A stretch of 64,000 nt of DNA from contig OZ023275.1 in NCBI GenBank assembly GCA_964007475.1, positions 28,525,619 to 28,589,618 on the forward strand, given 5' to 3'. The DNA is from Hybos culiciformis (taxonomy: Eukaryota; Arthropoda; Insecta; Diptera; Hybotidae). The notes under the pieces were generated by a model that ran no database searches, was not told where the DNA came from, and saw only the letters and a program-made list of their open reading frames with translations. Positions 52,749 to 63,210 of the stretch are shown in pieces. The position numbers were made by a program, and so were the translations under genes. The stretch's first letter is position 1. Every line of letters begins with the position of its first letter.

Positions 52749-54856
52749 AAAAATCTTTCGAACCAATTTTATTTTAACCGCAGCAAGCTCAAACATAAAT
52801 ATCAAAATATTGAATCCAATAAGAATGAGAAAAATTTTGAAAGCTCCTGCCACTTGCTTCATTTTCAATTTTTTGGGACCAATAGATAAAATAATTTTTT
52901 TGTTTTCTGTGTCAATGTGCAACCTCTTCCATTTCTCAATCAGTCCAGCAGAAATAAATTTTAATAACATTAGATCAAATGTTGATTTTAGATAAGAATG
53001 TTTTCCCATATACATTGTAAGTCTTTGTCCGAAAATTTGTTCTGACACAATTACGAGATTCCATGTTACATTACCGAGAATAGCATTTTGTTTTCTGTAA
53101 TGCAAAAACTCCTCTAATGGCACCAAACTAGCTTTTCGATCCTCAGGCTCCCTGGTTAACATTAAATTAAATATTTGTTTTTGTGACAAATCACATAATT
53201 TAATTTTCTTTTGAATTTCTGGAAGCTTATCTAATAAATTGTAAGATGATTCTGTTGCTAATACTTTATAATATTTCAAAACATCCAAAATATTATTCGG
53301 AATGTCTTTGGTTTTGTCTGTTGTAATGAATCCATACAGAACTGCTTGATACGATGATCTTAATACTAGCCAAAGCAACAGCCACATAAATAATAAAAAT
53401 CAAGCGAAATTTCTTTTTGAAACATTTTCAACTACAACCCCAGTGATAATATTTATCATGTTTAATAATGGGCTACTGTTTGATTTACCAAAAATGAAGT
53501 TTTGCCTTGATTTATTCAATTTATAAGAGAATAATATTGATACTATTCCAAATAAAATGAACAACAACATAACAATCCGTGTTGATTTTTGAAAAGGATA
53601 TATTAGTCGCTCTAAAGAAGTATATGACTCACCAAGCTGTACTACAATTATTAAAGGAGAAATCATGTATGACTGACTGAAAGAAAATGCTCTGGCTCTT
53701 TTTTCAGTGAAAAATAATTGACCAATTGACAATTGAATGATCCCATTATTGAGCTAAAATATTTAAAAAAAAAAATAGCTAATATTGTTCTGATAAAATT
53801 TTATAAAATAAATAATTAAAAATTATAAAATTCTTGATTAAAAAATGAGTAAACAGAATCTAACCAAATTTTGCAAGTGCTCCAAACAATTTGAAAAAAA
53901 AAAAAAAAATAAATAAAATTAGCTCAATAATTACCATATGAAAAATTCCTGTTACCGTTCCATTGTCATAAATTTTACTTAGTGCATAAAATTTTTTATT
54001 ACTAATTAAAAACTTAAATTTAAAGTTCAATTTTGTTGCCAAATTTTCAAGTAATCTACCCTCAATGCCGGAAATCGAAATATTTCCATGGTCATTATTA
54101 AATTCAAAATATGGTGGTTTATTTTCAGAGTAAACATTTAGTGTACAACCAAATAAATTTGATAATTTGTTCGGAAAAATATCATTATTCGTTAGAGTGC
54201 CATTGACAAATTGACTTATTACGACCGGTATGACTTTATTGCAATGAATTTGTGTATATGGGAAAAATGTATAAATTAATATTATTTCTTTAATTGGCTC
54301 AATCATTACTAAAACATCAATGATATTTGCAGTCCAACAATATTCTAAAATAAAAGTTATTTCTTTATAAAAATCATATACACTATATTTCAAAAAAATC
54401 AAGAAAAAACCAATTGATTCATTTTCATTAGTTTGAACTTCATTCATAATATCTCTAAAATAAAAAATACGAAAATTTTATCACTTCTTATAAAAACTTA
54501 CAAAAAATCGAAAAATATTATAATAAAATTTATTACCTGAACGCTTCAAATGAATCAACCAAAACTAAGCTGAAAATACGTGGTTTACTTGTTTCTTTTT
54601 CAAATCTCATAAATTGAATTTGCACAGTTATAGATTCTAATTTTTTTGACATTTTGTTAAACATATTCATAAAATAATATTTTTGCGATAAATATCGAAA
54701 ATTTCCTAGAACATCCAGATGCGATGTCAAATTCTTAGCAATATTATCTAAAACATAAAAAATTGCACTAGATGACGATTTTTCAACAATTGTTGAATTT
54801 ATCATCGAGCAGTTAAAACCAATGAGAAAATTTATTAAGATTATTAAAATAGACAT
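52713..54856 (-). pseudogene. IR-B, ionotropic receptor with one in-frame stop
   Basis: Exons in transcript order: 54856-54537, 54454-53935 and 53753-52713, i.e. 626 sense positions plus the stop. The start was chosen at the Met that opens a good signal peptide (MSILIILINFLIGFNCS); an in-frame ATG 40 codons upstream is less likely. S1 has PPYFEF, GIEGRLLENL and FFTEKRARAFSFS, which keeps the Arg expected to bind ligand. M1 is near STRIVMLLFILFG. At 53402-53400 codon 398 is TGA, where IR-A has AGA (RNFA/R). The frame continues unbroken through M3 (FLLFMWLLLWLVLRSS), S2 and the last membrane segment (FKIFLILIGFNILIF). Translation stopping there would lose M3 and S2. A 19-bp tandem duplication (52711-52748) alters the C-terminal tail and creates the present stop. 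The phase-2 intron shared by IR-A and IR-C is absent, while a private phase-2 intron (54453-54538) splits the N-terminal domain. It may be a recent pseudogene, a read-through gene, or an assembly error. Confidence 0.87.
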
Positions 54857-56170
54857 TCTTTCAAATAAACACTTTTCGCGACAACGGTAAGCAGAAGATA
54901 ATAATATTATACACAATTTTAACATTAATATTGTAACAAAATTTATTTTCAAGCTTCTGCAATTGCATTTATACAAACATCCACCACATATCTCTACAAA
55001 AATCAGAAATAAAAATCAAGATAAAAGCACATTTTTCACATTTCAATTAAAATTTTTTTTTTAAGTTCGCACAATTAATCATTACTCGAAATATGTTTTC
55101 AGTCCGTATTTTAGGTTACAATTGGGTCGCTTATGTGACCATATCGACAAATCCGTAATCCATTTTCAAGCCCATTTCGAATACTTGGTAATATGAATAT
55201 TATTTTTGGAACCTATGTTGACCAACATAATACAAAAATTCATTAGAACGTTTATAAAGTTTGAAAATAATAAATCTTTTGAATGAAAAGTGAACAAGAT
55301 GTTTCGACACATAAACGGTTCAGATCGGCCTAGTAATTTAATTTTTATAAGCATTTACATATGATTTGGACGGACGGACAGAAAATTTTGATGGGAAATG
55401 ATCTAATATATAATACTTTTAAAGTAATTACATTGATATTAATCAAAACAAAACTCATGACTTGACATATTTGATTTTTACATGTTATGTAAATTTAATA
55501 ATTTCAAATACTATACATACGTAATAACATACTGGAAAAAATTATATATTTTAATATAATTAAATCTTTCGTTTCAAAAATTAAATTTATTAATTTACAT
55601 AACTACATTTGTTCAATAATATTATACTAGTCGAAATAAATTTGGAATTTTTGAAATATATTTTTTTACATGGTTTTTGAAATTACATGGTTTTTGAAAA
55701 AAAAAAAATTACATACATAGATACAAGGTCGAATGCCTATTAATATTATGATGATATATATATCAATTATTTGACAAACAAATTTCACCTGTGATATCGT
55801 CGTTATTTAATATTATTTATGTTTTGTTTCTAATTATTAATTTCATTTAATGCATAAAATACAGGAGAGTATGACGATTTTCCTTAATCTATGACGTTTT
55901 TGATATCAAAATTTTTAAATGTGGAGAATATTCCATAAAATTCAGTTATTTACATAATATTATGCATGCTTGCTTAAGTTTACCTGTTCAATATATTATA
56001 TATTATGTAATTTTACAGTAAATTGATATTGTTCTTAGTTGTGTGATATCTTTAATTATATGAAAATTATACGTGAAGAATTTGACTGTATATCAATATA
56101 CGAATAAAAAATTTCAACAAAATAATATTGTCATAATATTATTTTATTAAAAACATAAGCCTAATAAATT
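54857..56170. other. IR-B upstream flank
   Basis: Non-coding apart from a possible repeat remnant at 55190-55385. A 17-bp unit (ACATGGTTTTTGAAATT-like) is tandemly doubled near 55669-55700. Confidence 0.55.
55190..55385 (+). repeat. Possible decayed insect transposon remnant
   Basis: It contains GTTCAGATCGGCCTAGTAAT and GGACGGACGGACAG, motifs I associate with the ends of common insect repeats, next to a short reading frame of no recognisable kind. This rests on general recognition only. Confidence 0.3.
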
Positions 56171-56174
56171 TTAA

Positions 56175-56504
56175 TGCGTTGGGGATCGTTATGTTGTATT
56201 TAGTGCTATAGAACTTAGATCACTAAATGGAGTATTATATGCGTCAATACACATGCAATCATTTAGATGCATCTGCGTAAATAATGGAAAAATTTAGATG
56301 CATCAGCGTATATAATGAAAAAATTTAGATGCATCCGCGTAAATAATGAAATCATTTAGATGTTTCGTATTGAATATTACGTAATACCTAAACAAACATA
56401 ATATCTCTCACAATATTTCAATACAGCCAAATACAAAAAAAAAAAATGAAAAAAAAATGAGAAGAAAAAATATTCTCTCTTTGCAACTACCTCTCCCCTA
56501 CGCA
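56175..56504 (+). mobile_element. TTAA-flanked MITE, copy 1 (330 bp)
   Basis: Flanked by TTAA on both sides (56171-56174, 56505-56508). Ends TGCGTTGGGG and CCCCTACGCA form a short terminal inverted repeat. Internally it has a 31-bp unit (ATTTAGATGCATC..GCGTAAATAATGA) in three full copies plus a partial one. TTAA target use points to a piggyBac-like mechanism, though the ends are not the canonical CCY form. No transposase. Confidence 0.8.
56254..56362 (+). repeat. 31-bp tandem units inside the TTAA MITE
   Basis: Three and a half successive units of the form ATTTAGATGCATC(T/A/C)GCGTAAATAATGA. The inverted sister MITE holds two units and a partial one, so copy number varies within the family. 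Confidence 0.75.
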
Positions 56505-57204
56505 TTAATAGTAGATTATTGTATATGTAAACTAAATTTGTTATTAATTAAGAGTTCTGTATACACAAAAATACATTGACACGAGTCAATACTCGACCTT
56601 CGGTCTCGTGATATAAATTGACAAGTGTCAATGTATTTTGTGTCAATACAGAACGAGTTGTATAACAAATTTTGTTTACATATCCAATATACTGTTTTAA
56701 TGCGTAGGGGAGAGGTAGTTGCAAAGAGAGAATATTTTTTCTTCTCATTTTTTTTCATTTTTTTTTTTTTGTATTTGGCTGTATTGAAATATTGTGAGAG
56801 ATATTATGTTTGTTTAGGTATTACGTAATATTCAATACTAAACATCTAAATTATTTCATTATTTACGCTGATGCATCTAAATTTTTTCATTATTTAGGCA
56901 GATGCATCTAAATGATTGCATGTGTATTGACGCATGTAATACTCTATTTAGTGATTCTATAGCACTAAATACAACATAACGAACCCCAACGCTTTAAAAA
57001 AGTATATTGGATATGTAAACAAAATTTGTTATACAACTCGTTCTCGTTCTGTATTTACACAAAAATACATTGACACTTGTCAATTTATATCACTCGACCT
57101 TCGGTCTCGTGATATAAGTATTGACTCGTGTCAATGTATTTTTGTGTATACAGAACTCTTAATTAATAACAAATTTAGTTTACATATACAATAATCTACT
57201 ATTA
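56505..57204. mobile_element. Palindromic foldback element interrupted by a MITE
   Basis: The halves 56505-56700 and 56994-57204 are inverted copies; outer ends read TAATAGTAGATTATTG and CAATAATCTACTATTA. Removing the MITE rejoins CCAATATACT-gttTTAAaaa-AGTATATTGG, a continuous palindrome, so the insertion is at its exact centre. Each half is itself an imperfect inverted repeat around a 17-nt core (ctcgaccttcggtctcg) at 56592-56608 and 57093-57109. Non-coding; superfamily unknown. Confidence 0.75.
56701..56993 (-). mobile_element. TTAA-flanked MITE, copy 2 (293 bp, inverted)
   Basis: About 95% identical by eye to the inverse of 56175-56504, flanked by TTAA at 56697-56700 and 56994-56997 (one terminal base differs, CGCT for CGCA). 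It has two rather than three 31-bp units and lacks a 6-bp stretch, which explains the 37-bp difference in length. It sits in a TTAA at the centre of the palindromic element spanning 56505-57204. Confidence 0.8.
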
Positions 57205-58081
57205 CATATATTACAAATTGCATCCAAATTGTATGAACAAATTAAATTAATCTGTCTTTCAAGTCTTATTAAAATTATGTACATTATCGTACACATATTG
57301 ATATTGATGCTATGTGATTGGCACCGCTTTTAAATGGTACCAAAAAGTGTATAATGATAAGCATATCTAATAATAAAATTCTTGAGAATGAACCAATGCG
57401 CTTCCTGTAAGAAACTAACCAGCGCAACAATTTTTTTCAATCAAATCTCAAAAATCACGAAATTATAAATTGGAAATTAAAAAGAATCAATTATATTTAA
57501 TATTCTGTATTCTACGAAAACAAATTGATTCACTTTTCTACTACGGGATTATACTATACATATTATACACGAAAGCCATATTTATCAATGTTGTACATTC
57601 ATGTACATTTATGGTATTTGGTAATTGGTCACTCATACTCATATCTAACACTCATATCTACATAACTTTTAATTACTCAAATGGACTTTTCATGTTTGAC
57701 AATGTCCTAATCAAAACTTCAAAAAAGTGTGGACTACTGAACTACGTAAATAATAAAATTGTAGATAATTATATCCATTTTAATAAGATAGCCTTAATGT
57801 AACAAGAATATTAAAATGATTATATAGAATATATAAGGTTGATACCTTATTTCAATAAAATTAAAATATATACAACTTTTGATTGCATGGTTTTCCATCC
57901 ATATATATTACTTTGATGACCAAGGTCAAATATTACGTTTCTGGCGAAACATTTGTACCTACTTCTCAGAAAAATATGAAAAACATAATTTAAAAAATAC
58001 TCTCTTTTAGTGTTTTCAAATAAAACAGCAGCAATAACTTCTTTCGTCAAAACTACATCAGAGTAAACCTAAAAACTAAAT
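57205..58081. other. IR-C distal upstream region
   Basis: It contains the 57892-57962 block shared with the IR-D upstream region. Minus-strand sequence 58051-57847 reads as a fairly balanced ORF after an acceptor-like ttttag, but the homologous stretch upstream of IR-D is not open, so I do not call a gene. A plus-strand frame at 57470-57802 is likewise unrecognised. Confidence 0.5.
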
Positions 58082-58236
58082 AATTAATATAAGAAATTTG
58101 ATAAAAGATAAAAATGAATAATAGACTTCTAAAGTTTCTTATAAAAGTTAAGTTTTTGATAATATCATAGTTAGTTAGAATTAAATATCAGAAGAATTCA
58201 GCGAAAAAAAAGAAACTTAAAAAAAAATAATGCACC
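58082..58236 (+). repeat. Duplicated IR promoter/5'UTR block, copy 1 (IR-C)
   Basis: This stretch aligns with 63831-63983 at about 90% by eye, right up to the start codon. A further shared block lies upstream: 57892-57962 against 62873-62996, sharing the TTCCAYCCATATATAT, ATTACTTTRATGACCA and TTCTGGCGAA motifs. It shows that the IR-C/IR-D duplication included upstream sequence. Confidence 0.8.
58140..58171 (+). promoter_or_regulatory. Probable core promoter of IR-C (TATA box plus initiator)
   Basis: TATAAAAG at 58140-58147 is followed 27 bp later by an initiator-like TCATAGT with its A at 58167, the normal spacing for an arthropod TATA/Inr promoter. It would give a 5'UTR of about 70 nt. In the IR-D copy the same place reads CATAAAAG (63890-63897) and TTATTGTTAG, so the TATA box is weakened there. 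Confidence 0.5.
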
Positions 58237-60475
58237 ATGTATTTTTTATTCATTTTACTGCTGGCTTGTTTTAATATTTATCCTATTGTCAGTATTTGGC
58301 TTCATGAAAGTGAAAATTTACTTCCAAGGGCAGTAGATGAAATAGTTCGAGAATTTTACAAAAATGAGACCAATGTCATGTATGTGACAGCTTCATTTCG
58401 AAAAGAGAATCTTTTTTATTTTCAAGAATTTCTCAATGAATTTCTTATATTATGTGAAGAGGATTTAAGTGTTCTGATTGAAAATGTTCAATATTTTAAA
58501 TTAAAACAAAGACGTAGACATGCATTATTCTTATTGGACGAATATTCATCATTTCGTAGTATGGAATTAATTATAAATGCCACTAATTTTGATCCTTATG
58601 GTTATTATGTACTGGTGTTAATGAAAAGTGATCCCCAAACTATTGAAATAGAAAAAATATTTAAATTTTTCTTTTATCATTATTATACAAACATTAATAT
58701 TATGATTAAGAATCCAGAAAATGATTCTGTAAATGTTTTTACTTATTTTCCTTATTCAAAGATAAAATGCAACGGTTTGACTCCAGTTTTATATAATACT
58801 TATAAAAATAAAAAATTTTTAGAAATGAAAGAAACATTCCCAAATAAATTCAATCAATTTCATCAATGTTCTTTAAATTTTGTCACTTTTCACATGCCAC
58901 CTTATATTCTTTTACAAGGTAATCAGGTTGTTGGCGGAAGTGAATATCACGTTTTGGAAGTTTTGAAATCAGCATTAAATTTTAGTGTTAACGTTATTCA
59001 TATAGAAGATCGGGGAAGGATATTTGAGAATGGAACAGTTACTGGCGTTATTAAGTCGGTATGTTCGAATACATTTTCTTCGTGATCTTTTATTTTCAGA
59101 AATATTATTTCGACTAATTTATGTTAAGATTACGACCTCATAACAATAACATACATATGTTAAATTAATTTCAGATGGTGGAGGGAAGTGGAAACTTCAC
59201 AATTGCTAATTGGGCTTCAAATGCTGAACGTGAAGCAATTCTTGGAAGTGCTATAATAGATTTTTCAGCACTAGCTTTTGGAATGTCTCCTCCTGAATCA
59301 TACACGGCATTAGAAAGATTTTTTCTCCCGTTTCAGCCAACTACTTGGGTTTTTCTTGCAATAACGATTTTGATAAAAATAATTTTATTGTTAATGTTAA
59401 ACATGATTTCCAAGAAAATGCGCTTTTTTGGTGTCAACAATAATGATCTAACTTGGGAAGTATTGCGCATTTATTTCGGAAGCTCAATTCCAGTTATGCC
59501 TAAAATCGAATATTTGAAAATTTTACTTACTTCATGGATGCTGGGTGCCATTGTTCTAAATAATTGTTATCAGGGATCTTGGTTCAAATTTTTAACAGGA
59601 AGTTTTACCAAAAAACAGCCAGATACAATTTATGATGCTATAGAACAAGATTATTTGATAACTGTAACAAAATCATCATCACCAATTGTTTTGGATTTAA
59701 ATCCCAAACAGTGAGTCGAGTGTTATATATTAGCTTTAAATAAAAACATTTTTGCTCAATTGTAGCTTAGTTCAAATATACCTCTTATTATAATTATTTA
59801 TAAAACAAATACTCCTCTTATTACAATTATTTATAAAACAAAATAGCTTATAGCTGAATCAATTATGTAAGTGCAGCAACAAAGTTTGAATACTTTTAAA
59901 AATGTTTTAGTGGCATAGCGTTATTATTTTTCAATCAAAACTGCCTCCTTAAAAAGTATTTAAATAATAAATTTTTTCTGTACATTTTGTTTTAATTTTC
60001 AAGGTACGAAATATTTTTTGGTGAAAAAAGTTACATGTACCTGGAGTTACTACAAAAAACAAAAAGCAAAAAAATGATACTAGCGCCTTTAATAACTATT
60101 GAACTTTTTAACAGTGAAAATTATATGAACGGAGTTATAATAACATTAAGAGAGCATGCTATTATGACTCCTACAGTAGTTTATTTACGGAAAAATTCTT
60201 ATCTAAAGCATTGTTTCGATCATGTCTTAACAAATACATTTGAATTTGGACTAACACGTTACTGGCAAAGGCAACAGCTTGGAGATTCAAAACGTTGGAC
60301 AGCACAAACAAGCCCGACTCTCAGAAATTTAGAAGTTGAAGACATAAAAGGACTAGCAATTATCACATCTGTTTTGTGGTGCTTATCAATTATGGTTTTC
60401 GGAATTGAATATTTAAGTCAAAATGCAATTGTGATTGATAAAATAATGTCATTTGTTGAAATTTGCATTAAATAA
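58237..60475 (+). CDS. IR-C, divergent ionotropic receptor
   Basis: Exons 58237-59058, 59175-59710 and 60004-60475 give 609 aa. Introns are phase 0 (gtatgt...ttcag) and phase 2 (gtgagt...ttcaag). A signal peptide (MYFLFILLLACFNIYP) is followed by the variable N-terminal domain, S1 with MPPYILL and FENGTVTGVIKS, AEREAILGSAIIDFS with an Arg at about residue 293 that fits the ligand-binding Arg, M1 at about 331-351 (TTWVFLAITILIK), M3 around LKILLTSWMLGAIVLNN, S2 with VVYLRKNSYLKHCF, and a last membrane segment near LAIITSVLWCLSIMVFG. It is expected at the plasma membrane or cilium of a chemosensory neuron. An out-of-frame ATG seven bases before the start opens a 14-codon upstream ORF (58230-58274). 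AATAAA overlaps the stop (60471-60476). Its promoter region is repeated before the next gene. Confidence 0.92.
59781..59845 (+). repeat. Two tandem 33-bp units in IR-C intron 2
   Basis: Two adjacent copies of a CCTCTTATTAYAATTATTTA-type unit, nearly identical, inside the 293-bp second intron. They probably reflect a slippage duplication. Confidence 0.7.
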
Positions 60476-61273
60476 ATAAGAAATTTTTTTTTTCGCAAAT
60501 CAACACTTTAATTGAAAATAAAAATTATGTTTGTTTACCAAAAAGTTGCAATCTTTTTTCAATTCGCTTTTAATTAGGGAGCCGAAAAATATTCTTGACA
60601 TTTAAAAATGCTCAATCCAAAATAATTACCTTGAACTTGTAACAGCAAATTATTCTTGTTCAATTGCAATCGAAGCCGTACGTGCTATTACAGTCCTTAA
60701 GGAAGTAATTTACCCCGTATTTAAGCTGTTACAAGATCATAAGTTATTCATCTGTTATTCATAACATTTCAAAATATAAGACAAACAAACTTTTTGGTGT
60801 TGTGTCGGAAAAATTAGCAAGAAAACTGAATAAATTTAATTTAATAACTTTTCGACAAATTTGACAGACAGAATTCATGTATTTTTATTTATTACCATTA
60901 AATTTTACAGTTCTATATATACATTATACATATGCTGTTAACATCTTCATCGGAAATTGTTATTTCAATTTAATTCTAAATACTGGAAATCTAGAAATTG
61001 AAAAAATTCTAAAAAATTTTAAATTTAAGAAAACATTAATAATTTTCAATTCAAATAAATTAAGAAAACTAACAAAAATCTGAACTGATTTGAAAGAATT
61101 ACGAAAAACATCAAATCTTAAAGTTCTCTTAATTTAATAATTTTAACAATGAATCAATGAATCAATGAAATTTACACTTAGAAAATATATTATAAAAAAG
61201 TTTTCAAAAATCAAGTTTTTCACTATCGACTGAAAAGAACAATTTAACTTTTTTTTTGTGTACACTGTACAAG
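60476..61273. other. IR-C downstream region
   Basis: 3' flank with AATAAA signals overlapping and just after the stop. No gene recognised. Confidence 0.6.
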
Positions 61274-61440
61274 TTGAATTCGATTCTAGTCTGAGTGGTG
61301 GCGAAGGTTAGAACTCAAGAAATGATTTAGTCTATGAAGTACTTGCAGCCAACGTCTTTAGTCGTCAAATATTATAAATATTTTTCAATGTACACATTCA
61401 CCGTTTATATAATATCACTCAGACAAGAATCGAATTCACA
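61274..61440. repeat. Short inverted-repeat element (167 bp)
   Basis: Left arm GAATTCGATTCTAGTCTGAG and the inverse of the right arm GAATTCGATTCTTGTCTGAG differ by one base over 20 and bracket about 115 bp of unrelated sequence. It may be a MITE or a solo foldback; no target duplication was found. Confidence 0.55.
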
Positions 61441-61813
61441 TTAGTAAGTGGCTGTTTTAATTTTTAATTTTTTTTAAACATCCGAATGTATGAATTCAGC
61501 CCCTTGTGGATAGGCAACGACGAATATATTAGTTTTACTTTACATAAAATTGAATTAATTACAATAATGTTAATTACAATAATGAATTAATTACAAATAA
61601 TGTTACTCAATTAAAGTGCAGTTGTGGTTAAAAAAGTATTGGAAATTGTTCTCACAAGTAAAATAAGTCTACGTGTAAAATTTAAAGTCAAAAGTATTGA
61701 GCCGCCGGCTCAGAAAAAATAGCAAAAGAAGGAAAAACGTTATAATTAAAGAAACAAATCTCAATGAAAAATTTTAATAAACTTCAAGTTGCAGTTATAA
61801 TGTTTTCAGTGTT

Positions 61814-62493
61814 TATACGAGCCTGCATCATAAGACCTCGTACGGGTTTTTTCTTTGAGTTTGTTCTACTTTTATCCAGTTTTCTCCAGTTTTGTATTTT
61901 TTTCATTTAAACAAACCTTTTTCAGGAGTTTTTGGTCTTTAGAAAAAAAAATTTTTTTCAAGTTAAATTTTTTGAAAAAAATTATTTTCCAAAAGTCCAC
62001 TTTTTCAACTTTTTTTTTGGACATTGCAGAAATTTTCGAAAGATGCAATTTGAAGGGCATTTGGGAGTAGTTAATTTTAGCTTTTTAGGTTTTGTCGATA
62101 AAATAAAGGAGACAGTAAAAAAACGTCTTTGAAATTCCGAAAAAACAGGCCAAGAACAGGGAATTTCAAAGGCGTTTTTTGACTCTCTCCTTTATTTTAT
62201 AGACAAAATCCAAAAAGCTTAAATTAACTACTCCCAAATGCCCTTCAAATTGTATCTTTCGAAAATTTCTGCGATGTCCAAAAAAAGTTGAAAAAGTAGA
62301 CTTTTGGAAAATTATTTTTTTTCAAAAAATTTAACTTGAAAAAATTTTTTTTTATAAAGACCAATAAAGACCAAAAACTTCTAAAAAAAGTTTGTTTAAA
62401 TGAAAAAAATACAAAACTGGAGAAAATTGAAAAAAAGTAGAACAAACTCAAAAAAAATCCCGTACGAGGTCTTATAATGCAGGGCTTGTATAG
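61814..62493. mobile_element. Large near-perfect palindrome (foldback element, 680 bp)
   Basis: Arms 61814-62138 and 62160-62493 are inverted copies over about 330 bp around a 21-nt loop. Outer ends read TATACGAGCCTGCAT and, inverted, TATACAAGCCCTGCAT, followed by ATAAGACCTCGTACGGG. Reading frames on both strands here are mirror images of the same Phe/Lys-rich arm and are not genes. Confidence 0.85.
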
Positions 62494-63210
62494 CTACCAA
62501 ATTAAATTTAATGTAATATAATGTAATAGTGATTCGTATTCAAAAAATAAGCTATATTATGAAGTAATAACCTATGTACAAACTACATAAATTAAACTTG
62601 TGAATAATTAATTTTAAATTATAAAAATGGAATTTTCATGTTTCTTTGTTTTATAAAGAAATTAAAAATTTCTTATGCAAAACTTCAAACGGTGTGCACT
62701 ATTTTTTATTATTTTATTATAGCCTTAATTATAAGACGATAATTTAGATTAGGCAACTTTTTATATATACCCCAAGGGATATATTAGTATGATAGGGAAA
62801 CTTTTTAAATTAGAATAATAATCGTTAATAAATTATTTCGTTAAAATAAAAATCTAAATTTTAAGCTCGAGTATTCCACCCATATATATATATAACATGT
62901 AAAAAAATATGTATTACTTTAATGACCATAAGTTAATGCATGAATAGTAATTAATTAATTTTATAAATTCTGGCGAAGAGGCAAAGTATTTGTACATTAT
63001 CTGTATCAAACCTGAGCCCCCAGTCCTATAACCCAATGGTGCATTGTTGCCCATAATCCGCAAATTAAGTCAATAAAATTTATTTTTTGAAGAATGAAGA
63101 CTTCTAGACCTCATAAAAAATTTTTTTCTGTTTTCGATCATATTTTTATTCGAAATAGAAAATGTCCAAAGCGAGATGCTCATAAAAATTATTGATATTG
63201 TGAGTATCAT
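62494..63210. other. IR-C/IR-D spacer
   Basis: Non-coding. 62873-62996 aligns in pieces with 57892-57962 upstream of IR-C and marks the distal end of the detectable duplication. Confidence 0.6.

Noticed and set aside
60630..60745. Inverted CTTGTAACAGC motif pair
   Set aside because: Only about 11 bp match, and the flanks do not, so chance cannot be excluded.
61855..62451. Similar Phe/Lys-rich proteins on both strands
   Set aside because: They are mirror readings of the two arms of the palindrome at 61814-62493, not genes.
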